This document shows, in pieces, positions 48,501 to 60,500 of a stretch of 64,000 bases of DNA. The first letter of the stretch is position 1. Each line of letters starts with the position of its first letter. The DNA comes from Mactra quadrangularis (lineage: Eukaryota; Mollusca; Bivalvia; Venerida; Mactridae), in NCBI GenBank assembly GCA_025267735.1, contig CM046301.1, positions 66,421,872 to 66,485,871 on the forward strand, in the 5' to 3' direction. The translations under genes were made by a program, and so were the position numbers. The notes beneath the pieces were generated by a model, which saw only the letters and a list, made by a program, of their open reading frames with translations, was not told the origin of the DNA and made no database searches.

Positions 48501-51500
48501 AAATATGAATAAATTGTCTGACTTAGTCAAGCTGCAGTTGTGATGCTGTGGTTAGTTTATTCAATTTAAAGCCAGGTTCGAATCCTTGTTGCAGCTTGTC
48601 AAAATCTTTTTAAATATATTTTAAAATTCATAATTATACCTGGTATATAGATAATTTATTCTCAGTACAGTTAGTTGTCAACTCCTTGTGGAAGAGTATT
48701 AGACTACTGGTAAAAGCTGTTCAGTAGGTAAATTTCTTGCTCAAGGAAGATGCCAGTGCTGTTTGAGGGGTTTGAACCCAAGACCTCTCAATCCGTAAGC
48801 ACACATCCTACCACTGTGGCTATTTGAAGTAAGTAATTTTTACTAGATGGAATCAATTTTCACTAGTTTCAGACTTTGGGCTAGTGAGTTTAGGTGAAAA
48901 CTATTTACAGCATAAACTCTAATCAAGAATATAATTTATTTGTATTGGTTAAACTATGTAGCTCATCCATATAAATGTTAGCTTAAAGTTGAGATTTGAT
49001 TTCTGAAATGCAACTGAATTTATAATATTTACTTTTATATGATGATTACAGCAGAGGGAGATAATTAATTAGTCCAGAATATTATCTAGCCCTCATTACA
49101 AGGATTTGAAATTTATTCCTTGGGCAAGAGTGAGGCCTGTCTGTCTCATCTGGAATAAAGTCTTCCTTTCCATGTCTGGCCAGCCAATCACTCTTGACCA
49201 GGCAAGTCCAGGTTAACTTTGGTCTGCCTTGGCCACAGTGTGGTGTGATGTGACGTTCAAATTTCTGACTTGGGAGGTCGAGCTAATGCCTTTTTTGTAT
49301 GGGTGAAATTGTTGATAGTGTTTGATTATTGTATGGATCATTATTGATGATAAACTTTTAGTAGATTGGAAAACTAATTGACAAAATAAATTGTTGGTAA
49401 TCATGCAATGAAGTGGACGATAAACAGTCTAACCTGCAAAATCTGTTTACCTCTGGGCCCTGAGATTAAAAATTTAGATTTTCAGATTTTTGAATATTTA
49501 AAGTTGTTATCATCAGTCATGTGTCCATTATGGGACCCAGATAATTATTCAGAATGCAAAGCAACCAACTAAACTTAAAAGCCAATAATTGACTAGTGAT
49601 AAAATGATAATTTCTTATTTCATATACAGTCAGGCTATTTGATAATTTTGACCTTTTCTTATGTGACACGATAAATAGAAAAACTAGGGCAATGACTGCA
49701 AGGATTTTGGATTTCAAAGGAATGCCCAGATTTTTTGGGGCCTTGATTTCTCAAGTTTCTTCAAGTTCAGATTTCTGGGGTTACACTGTATGATGAACCA
49801 TTGTATCAATTTATTGTAATGCTACTCAAATGACATTTTAATGACTTCCTCACTTGATGTGAAGTCAATAGTTTTATTATAATATCATCTTTGTAGTATG
49901 TGTGACATTGAGTAGTGTACTTTCTGTGTTTTACTTTCTGTTTCAGATCATGCCTTGTATGTTATTTATAAACAAGGTTACAGTTACTCTCAATGTATAT
50001 TTGTTTACAATCGTAAGCTATGCTGAGTTAACTTGTGAAGCATGTTCTAAGTTAATTGTTCAAACCAAACAAATATATACTAAGATTTATTCTTTAGCAA
50101 GTTTATCTAATAAACAATACAAAAGTTATTTAAGGGCAAGTTCAATATATATTCATGTATATTGTATACTAATATAATGATACTGCTTGGTTATGTAAAC
50201 AATACAACTCTAAACTTGGTAGGTTCCATTATCTAGAAGTTAATATTTTTAAGGATGATACTAATGACAAATTAATAGTTACGTTATTTCAATATTCCTA
50301 GATGTATACATTTTACAATGTAAATAATGCACAATTTATGATAAATGCTTAATGTCAAAGTCATCTGTTTGCATTATTTAAATAATTCTTTGAATTCATT
50401 CTTGTTAAACTTGTTCTAAGTAAAATGGTGTGTGTGCATCACCTTATTCTTCCACTGAGTGTGGAAGTCAATTTATTTCAAGAACATCAATATACATGAC
50501 CTGATATACAACCTGTACTGTGTGCATGCATACCTCATACTTCTGTCATATGATAACATGTGGTCATGTTTTTATTTACTTGTTACTATGTATAAACACA
50601 GCTAACATTGTCTAGGTTTTGTTTATAAACATTATATATGTGCATGTTGTGGTTTTCATGTCTCACGTAAACAATAATATTATGTTGACTGTGGTTAATT
50701 TAACTGTTGTTATCTCGATCTATATGTCCTTGGATTCAGATTTAAATCCTAGGTCTCAGCTATACAAATTTAATGTCATGCCATTCGGTATTTTTAGCTG
50801 TAGCTTTCCTGTCAGGAATCCTGATTAAATACTTAGACTGAGCTCTTCTTATTGGTCTTTGTTCTTATGTCAATCATGAAGATGGCTTTAGTTTTGTCAC
50901 TTGGGTCAAAATTGAACTCTAATAAGCAGTCTAGGGTCCTGCAAGACTCTTTCATGCCTGCAACTTTAGGTTTCAGAGTGGCAAAACCTTTAGAGAAAAA
51001 TCTTGTTTTGGCTTGAATCAACTGTAGATTTCTTTACTACAATATGTGATTGTTGTCCTCTTTCAGGCCTACCACCTTCATTACTGCTTTTTGTTCAATT
51101 TAAATGGACCTTCACTCAGTGATAAATACATGTCTTTACTTTTAGATATGGCTAAGCAGTCTGAGCTTGAAGCTGCATCTTTTCTTCCTACCACACATCT
51201 TCCTGTGCTCCAATTTTTAGCCAGATTTAACTTTAAACTTATCAATATCTTGTGGTAGCTTGTTACTTGTGATTGTTAGTTTTTGTGGTTGTATTAAAGG
51301 TACTTGTTCACAGATTTGGTTAAGATTTTTCTATATTTTGAAAATACTATTCAGTGTTTGTAATTGTGTCAAAACATTAAGTCTTAATATTTTAGGTCAA
51401 ACTGACCTATAGTTTGCAAGAAATATACAATAAAAGTCACAAAAAATGCACTAAAATTGTCTATACTGTGACATACGGGGTAGATTTATACTACATGAAT

Positions 51501-54500
51501 CACCATCATTTGTAGTTGTAAAAAAAATAATGTCCATTTGCACTTAAATTATCATTATCAAAACACTAACTTGCTGCTTCAAAAAATGTTTCCATACAAT
51601 TTTAGATAGCTTCGGAAAAATTTAATATTTAAGTTGAAATCTGTGAATGAGTACCTTTAAAGTTAATGGCAACCAAAAAACTGAGACAGATTACTTAATG
51701 GGGCAATAAAATATGTTCTGATTGTATTATGAGGTTAGCTATTTTCAGATATGAATTTTCTCATTGATTGTAATTAAAATAAAAAAAGGTTACCTAATGT
51801 TTTTACTTCATTAGTGAAGGGTAAATTGAACACAGTCTTTCTTGATAAAAAGTGCATCGGAAGTTAGGAACAGCCCTTTAAGCAAGTCTTAACTGCTAAT
51901 CAAGGGGTCGATTTGGAAAGCTGTTCTTCCTTCTATCTCTGTATCAAGTTTAGCCTCGGCTGTGGCATAGTGGTTAGCATGTCTGATTTCGAATCCGGAG
52001 ATCGCGGTTCGAAACCCGGTCACAGCAGGTTATACCCTATCCAGGAGTTGTCAGCCTCATGGTAGGGTAAGTTAGTACTGATGATAGATAAATGTCCAGG
52101 AAACCTATAGTAGGAAGAGCTCAGGCCATCGTTTATATGACCTATATATGTGTTGAATGTGACGTTAAAAAAACAAACAAAAGACAGTACCAAGTTTTGG
52201 GTTGTCAGTTTCCTTTTATGTATGCTTATTTGTAGATTAAAAGTTTGCAGAGCTGAGTAATTTCTTAGATCTTGGTGTGTTCAGGGACAGTGAGGGACAT
52301 AAAGTCTGACCTTAGCAAAATGATTGAAAAATTGTTTAAATGTGCTGATAAGCTATCCAAATAAGTTGGTCATTAAATTACATGACATTTTATGCATCTT
52401 TTTAAATTGGTACTTCAATACAGGACAAATAAAGTCTTGAAAATAATTTTATTAAAAAGTTATTTATGCCGATTTATTTGGAATTTGCTCTCATGACTCT
52501 TAGTTTTAGCTGCGGCCGTGGTGTAGTGGTAAGCATGTCTGACTTCGAATCTGGAGATCGCGGGTTCGAGCCCAGTCGCGGTAGGTCATACCCTATACAT
52601 GAGTTGTCGGCCTCGTGGTAGGGTAAGTTAGTACTGGTGATAGAAAAGGTGTCCAGGAAACCTATAGTAGGAAGAGCTGGCTGTCGTATATATAACCTAA
52701 ATATGTGTTGAATACAACGTTAAAAAAAAGTATAACTCGGGTTATTGTACCTAACATTTAATTAAACATGATGGTTGATAACATGATATACACCATAGTT
52801 CAATGTTCTATCAGAAATTAAACTACAAGTTTTTGTAATGTGTTGCATTATATAAACATTTATTGTATTATAATTGGCAAAGAAAATGTGTTCACCTGTC
52901 TCAGGTTAATTAACATGGTCAGGACATATACAGGTGAGAGAAAAAAACAACATAAAAATAGCTGCTGTTGAGAGACATCTTATTTTGTTTAGTATTTTTG
53001 TTTATCATTATGGAACATACAACATGCTTGCAATCTCTGTAAAATGAATACTGATATCCTACAGACGGCTGTCTTAGGATCACCTAATATTGCAAAGGGG
53101 GCTGCATTCAGGTAACATTTTTCTGACCAATTAATGCATTACGAGCTCTTAAGCCAGGGATTTCTATTTTTAGATTGGGATTTTTCCAAGCTATTTTGTT
53201 ATTCACTTACAGCTGTTGAGCTAAGCATGATTTGTTAGCCAAACAGTGATTGGATGTATTGTTGTTAGTTGTGTCATGTAAGCCAGAAATGCTAATATTG
53301 TTTGTTTTTTCTCAACTGTCAAAACATGAATAATTTCACGGTGAATGCATTTGTTAAAATTAGTGTCATAATACATCCATGAATTTTCGAAAGTGTGTAT
53401 TATGATTGAGTAAAGCTTCTTATGCCGTATGATAATTTTTAGTCTGGATATTTTCATTAAAAATTAGGCCGCCAGTACAAAAACAATGCATTCAGTCCCT
53501 GTGAAATTATGCAAGCTTTGACAGTTGAGAAAAAACGGACAATACTAACCCTTAAATGAGCTTAGTTAATGACCCGTTTTGCAAGCTAATCAGATGGAAA
53601 ATTAAGTGATTGTATGAGTGCAGAATTGAAATCAGGTTTTAATCAGATTGATTATACTTGATGATACTCATTAATGTTGAGTCAAGCCCATTTGCTCCAT
53701 GCATTCACCGAATCACTTGTATTTAGAACCACACTAAATTTACATACTGTTGTATCAAGTGGAAACTCAGAGAGGTCTTATTCCCCTTTAAATTATCAAA
53801 ATAATGCATCATAAATATGCTTGACAACTGGATTCAAAATGATTATTATAAGTATCCTTTACCTTCTCTCAATCCTGGAAAGAATCATAGATAATGAGCC
53901 CCTTTAATTTCTCTGATCCATCCCTGTTACTTGATCCACCCCTATTACTGCTCATTGTCTCTAAGTCAACTAGTTTACCGGTAGTTCTCTTAACCCTCTC
54001 ACTCCTGGAAATTTTAATTGTAGATAATGAACCTCTTAATGTAAAACCCCTATCTACCCCTGGTTACTGCTCATTGTCTAAAGGCAACTAGTATAGAATG
54101 TTTTATTATAGACATTAAATGTTTCCCCTGTGTCTCCTTCCTGTGACATTGAATCTTTGTCTTCATTAAAATCAATGACAAATTCTGTTCAAAGATTTTA
54201 TTAAATAGTTTTATAGTATTTTATAGTAGGGACATATGGTATATGAGAAATATATTGTCATACTGTCATTGTTTGAAAGTGAAGGTTCTAGCTACATATT
54301 GTTATTGACAATTGTGATACAGTTAGCTTTGTAAACATTGACCATTCTTGGAATAGCTCCAAATGTGATTGCACTCAGAATGGTAATGCTGTGAAAACTG
54401 GCTATTACGTCAGTCATTGCCTGAAGTTTTTTTGTGCCCTAGGCGATTTGTTCTGTTAAAAGGGCAAGAAGATAGAAAAGAGGGACCGGGTGATTGCATC

Positions 54501-57500
54501 ATATGGTTGATGTTTTGAAGTTACTTACTTCTTTTCTGCATGGGGAGGATCAAGAAGGGCAGAGGGAAAAGAAAAAGGGCAGGGATTAGGACCATGCTAT
54601 TCTGCTTTAGAATAGTCACTAGTTATATAGTTAAAGTTGATAGCTAGCCAGACAATATGAAATAAGAAATTCTCTCTTTAGCTTTATCTAAATCTTTTCC
54701 ACATCCTGGGTCTAAAGATTAAGGCAATGGCTGTTACTGTATGAAGTTCCCTACAAGTACAATGGCAAATACTGCTGATCGCTCAAGCTGAATGTAAAAA
54801 TGATAGTTTAATATCAAATTTTTCATGGGGGTCTTTGACACAGGTTCTTCTGTATTTGTTTTAGATATTGAATCAATGATATCATGAATTATTAAAAATG
54901 TTATTAAGTTTTAGCATATTGAAATGTTTAGCTAATTTTCCCAGACCAAAGATGTTTTTTGTTTAGTTTTGATGGGAAAGCAATGCTCAAATAATGAGAT
55001 TTCACTGTATGATGTGGTTTGATTTTTGGTTATACCTAAGTACTGTTCATTTTTATTTTCATTGGTTTTTACTTCACCCATATTTGGTAAATACATTGAC
55101 ACAGTATATTTGGGTGTAATGATCAGTAAAATGATGGTGGTTTGGTTTCATGTAAAAGTGGTACAGTTTTATGAGTTCATTGTTTATTTCTATATTTTTT
55201 ATTTTATGACATTTTCCATTTGAAGTGTAATTTAAAGAGCAATATCATGACACTTGTACTACTGTATGTTTTATGTCATGTGTTGTTGAACATATGTTTT
55301 GGCTTTGAAGTAAGACTTTACAAAAGTAGTATAATAATGTTGGTCTTATAATGCAACTATTAATGTTTTGCCTTTGTTCAGCATTTAAACAATGCATATG
55401 AAGATGCATTTATACTTTATGTATGACATTTTGATGTGAGGAAGATAGAGTTGAGAGATATTTGTTTCTTTATGTCCTGGCTCCTTCTGTCTTCTTCTGT
55501 GAATATGATAAAAATTACCTATTGTATATTCTCTATTAAACACCCCTACCGTAATAAATGCCCTCCCCCCCCCCCTATAATTTAGACTTACAGTTTTCAT
55601 GTTGTAGTTTCAGCATTTTCTGATAGTCTTTATTATGCCCATTTTAGGAAAATGTAATTTCTTCAGGGGCATTTAATACAGAAAATATGGTAAAGGAAAT
55701 TGATGTTGGCTTACTACCTATATTACCTATGTTCTATTATAATGGCTTTGACATAGGATACTCAGAATAATGAGTAGTTACAGCTTATAACTGATTTTGT
55801 TTTAGTTCAATAGTGAAACAATGTTTTAAAACTTGACATCTATTACTCTAAAACTCACTTCCTGGTGTCTTGGTTCTATGCAGCCATGATAAATTTTCTT
55901 GCTAAAGGAAACAAATTGGCAGGTGTTGCATTGTAAGACCCAAGTCACAGCTGACTTTCTAAAGTTTGTCAGTCCCATGTTGTAACCTCTCAGTCACACT
56001 TGATTCCTTGTACAAATAAAGTAAAATGTTCCTATATGATCTGATTAGGTTAGGTTTATATTTACAAATATTCTTTAAGTTGTGCGCTTCCAAGAAATTC
56101 CAGAACATGAGTCACTGTGATAAATATTACCATAATAGCCCTTCACTTCAAGCATGATTAAAAACCCAAGATGTCCTTTTGAAGGAAACATTAATTTTCA
56201 GGATGAGAAAGTCTGGTTCTTCTCACATCTTTAATGGGATGATACTGACATCATTGTTGCTGTTGACAGCCTATATAAAACAATATTTGGGATGGTTTAA
56301 TTTGACAGTAGCTGTCGACAGTCTATAAAACAATACTGAACTGATAAGATAAAAGTGCTGATGTCATTGTGATCAATGGTTTGACTCATTTTTGTTGTGG
56401 TCTGATGCAATAGTGTATATGAGACTGAAAGTTTTAAAATAACTACATAAGTCTTCAAATATAGTATATCTTAAAATATTTTGTACTTAATGATACAAAT
56501 GTGGCTATGGTGCAGTGGTTAGCACGCTAGACCTCAACTATGGTGTTTGTGGTAAGATATCTAACCACAGCAGGTAGGACCCTTCCTTGAATCTTTAAAA
56601 AATGATTATTTCTTTCCACAATAATATTACATAAGTCTTTTTAACATGGTCAATTTGTTGACTCTTAATGGAAGGATAAACAAATAATTGTAAAATAACA
56701 TAGTCTAGAAAGGCTGGTTATGTTAGTTAGCCTCCACACACAACCACAAAAACTGTATTGATAAATAGTGTAATAAAAATATGTTGTGCTCACTCATTGT
56801 GTAATATATACATAAGAGCAGGTTTATCAATACTTTTTATTGGAGGGGTAGGGGTGTTCGGGTTTTAATGTCATAGCAAACATAACATAGGTTGTATCAC
56901 GGCGGTCGATCAACCTATTCACTGATTCTGGAAAGGCTAAACTTCTGGATGTAGCTGTTAACAAGCTACTAGGCCCATATTTCCTTCAGTGACTGACAAA
57001 TGCCCTCCATGATTTAGAAACAGTGGTAGGTGGGAGAATGGCAGTAGAAATATTTTTAATGGCCAAACTCCACAAAAGGTTGCCTCAACCAGGAATCAAA
57101 CCCTCCACCCCCTGATCAGTAGACTTGTGTGCTGCAAACTGAACTAGCCATGTGAGTTACCTATCAATGTTTACTGTAGTCTTGAAATACAGGTGGTTTC
57201 TAGGCAGACAATATCCATGATGATACACTGAGATCTTGTATATAATGTCAGTATATTAATTGTTTAGTCTAGTAATCCTACAGTATGATGGTAATCTAGA
57301 AGATATAATCTTTTATTGTCATGTAGGTAAAGATGTAGTGTAGGTAGGCTGTTAGGTGGTTACAACATTCTACAACATTCTTCCATGTTCTTTTATATAA
57401 CATGGGGCTCTGATAATTTCTGCCAATTAATGCAATTCTAAGAAATTGTTTTCTGATGTAAATACTGGCTGAAATTTTACAAAGAGTTTGATTTTAAGCT

Positions 57501-60500
57501 CATATATTTTTTGCATTTCCTTTTTACATGTGTCTTTTGTGACACATGTTCCCTACAGTACATTTAAGATATTGTATAATTTTTGTGCCTTCTCATATAA
57601 GATACCTCATTTCAATTATTTGTTATTATTTGTTATATGCCTTGCATGTATTTATGCTTTTAGAATTAAACTGTCTAGTCGCTAGGTAACTGAAATAAAT
57701 ATCAAATAATTTACTGAAATAAAACAAATCTAGCTTCAAAAGTCTTTGTATTTCTTTGCTTTGGACAAAATGTGTTTTCATACATAAACACCCAGTTTAC
57801 AAACTGGAACATTCCTAGTTACAATTTCTCTACAAAATATATTTCCAGCTTATCAAGCTGATAGTATTTGATGCACACATCTGACATCTGATTGGACTAG
57901 ACATAATCCATCTATCATCGACAATATGCTCATATTTATCATTAATAATCAGGATCATATGATCTCTATGATATTTTCACTGCATTGTCCATTCATTGCA
58001 TTAATCTAAATATTTATTTTATAAAATATGGTTTCTCTGCATAATTTATCACAGATATGTTAGGAAATGTCTCATAATTATTTATGTATCCTAACTTTAG
58101 CAACAAATGTGTTGTATCATAATTTATTGCGCAATACTGGCTTGTATTTGTTTACAAATTTATTTTGAAATAGAGCTTTGTGCACAGAGCCTAAAATTAA
58201 CATGTGACTTTTTGTGATCAGTACAGGTCAAAATATCTTAAAACTTCAAAAGGCTTCTTCAATGTACAATTTTTGTCCATAGCATTTTTACAATTTCACT
58301 TTACCTGTCGAATAACATGGAGTGCTGGCTTCTTCTAATAAGAAATCTATATAGATTTATATGTTTATTGGAAAAAATCATCAGTACTTTTTTATAAAGT
58401 AAAACAGCTTGTTGAAACAAAAAAAAAATAAGCTGTTGTAGTCTTTAGAAATATCAGAGTGCATATCAAATGAATTTAGATGGCATATATCTTTGCTTGC
58501 TAGTGTTTAATACATCGCTAACCATTGCATCGGATATAGCTAAGTTGTGCTTGATGACTATACCCTAGTGATCCTTCAGAAAAGGACTGGGAGGCAGAAA
58601 AAAAGGAACAGTGCACATCAGAGGCATGATGTTTTGAAGTAACTATTTCTGCATGAGGTCAGGAACCATAAAAAGCCCAGGGAGGAGAAAAAAGGGCAAG
58701 GTGCAGCTATCTGCTATTCTGCTTCAAAATAATCACTTTTATACCCTTACATTACTGTCTCCATTTTGAACAGTATAGCTGATTCATTCTCATTCTAAAT
58801 GCTTCCAGGAAAAGTAATTTACAATTTTGTATTGTTCACAAAATGCAGCAGCTATCTATTTTGTTACATTTATAGTGATAAAAGTCTATAGGTTTGATAT
58901 ATCTTGGTAAAATGCAATTTCTCAGGGGTACAATTTAGTCAGGGATATATTCTATAACTTATTGTTGAGATTTTTACCTCTGTCTTCATTATGGTTTTCC
59001 ACCTTCTATGAATGACATAATGAATTGTCTGCATTTGGGACTTTGGTTTGATAAATGAAATTGTTTGCTCTTTATTGATGGAGATAAGAAATGTGCTGTA
59101 AACTTGTTTCTTGTTATAAAAGATGGGGACTTTGTGACTACTCTGTTTATTCTTTCCAAATGTTTTGTAACTTTATTTGCTGCATTTTATCACTTGAAGC
59201 CACTATATAAAGATGTTATACACTTACAGCAGACATGCAAGCAGTTTAACTACAGTGAAGTTATTATAAAATGGGATGAACTTGACACAAAATAAAAATG
59301 TCAAACCCTTTTGCTTTCTGAGCTTAAGTTTGATAAAGTGCCTATTTCTTGAAAAGAAGGGTCTTTCAGTTTTGATCTATGTTCTGTCTGAAATTAAATA
59401 TATAAAACATTAACACACTAAAGCAGAAATTTTGTTTATCATAAGTTCTTTTTCATTAGAGGCGGGTGAAATAATATTTTTACCAAGAAAAGATGTCTTT
59501 TTTCTTTGCAGTCCATGCCTCAATGGCCAGTGTAAGCCTTCATATTTAGGCTGTTTTCATGAGAATCAGTGTCTGTTTAAACAAAACATTGCATGCATAA
59601 TGATTTCCCAGTGTTTTTAGTACTTTGATTATAAAATATATAACATGTTAGAAAGCATATTTCTTGAGAACAAGGAACAATTTGTTTATATTGATTGTAT
59701 AATGTTGTCTAGGAATCCAGTTGGGACATCTCCTAGTCTTTCTACAGCTGTAGACTTTCACTGTATATCATTTATTATCCATATTATGTACCAGACAAAC
59801 TTTGATTTTATGTTCTTTGTTGCTTGTAGTACATGGAGTTTTGTTTTGGGATAGATGTTGTTATAGATATTATTATTTTTTACATCTTAAAGAAAGACGA
59901 ACAATGGTATTTAGGTATTTAGATTTGTTTGGCCATATTTTGTAATGGACTATTCTACATGGTCAAATGGTAAAGTGCATTGACTTAAATCTCACATGAC
60001 TTGCAAAGAGTTGTGGCTGTGATCTCATCTACCCACCTGCCACCTATGTCAAAGATGTCAACTGTTTGTCCTTGCTGATAATACATGCAAAGGTCTGATA
60101 AAACTATAACTTGGGACCGAGTGCCCAATAAATTTTAGTCATTTGGACCAGCAAGTGCTCAGATTGGCCGACAGGCTTTCTGTCTTTACTGTCCTGGTGT
60201 TTTGTACAGTCTGCACTTTGGCACCATTTATGAAAAAAATGCTAGCAAAGGATTGAAAGTATAGTATTAATGAATCCAAGGATTGATGGTTGATCGACTG
60301 AAGCTTGACTGTTGACAGAGGTGTGTGCATGACACTATTAAATTAGATTTATTAAAATAAATTCCTACAGCTCTTGAACATAAGTTCTCTTATCTGACTT
60401 GTTGAGTATATAATTTTGGATAAACTTTACAAATGATTGATTTTCTATATGTCTATATTATGGTATCAACACCTCTCACTGGTCTATCATCCTTTAAACT

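Noticed and set aside
51046..51258. Plus-strand open frame with LSDKYMSLLLDMAKQSELE
   Set aside because: Looks somewhat protein-like, but I found no known domain, no splice support linking it to Pellino, and no continuation; too weak to annotate.
52508..52583. tRNA-Arg gene
   Set aside because: The sequence has A- and B-boxes, but it is followed by the family C SINE body and recurs with it, so it is a SINE head.
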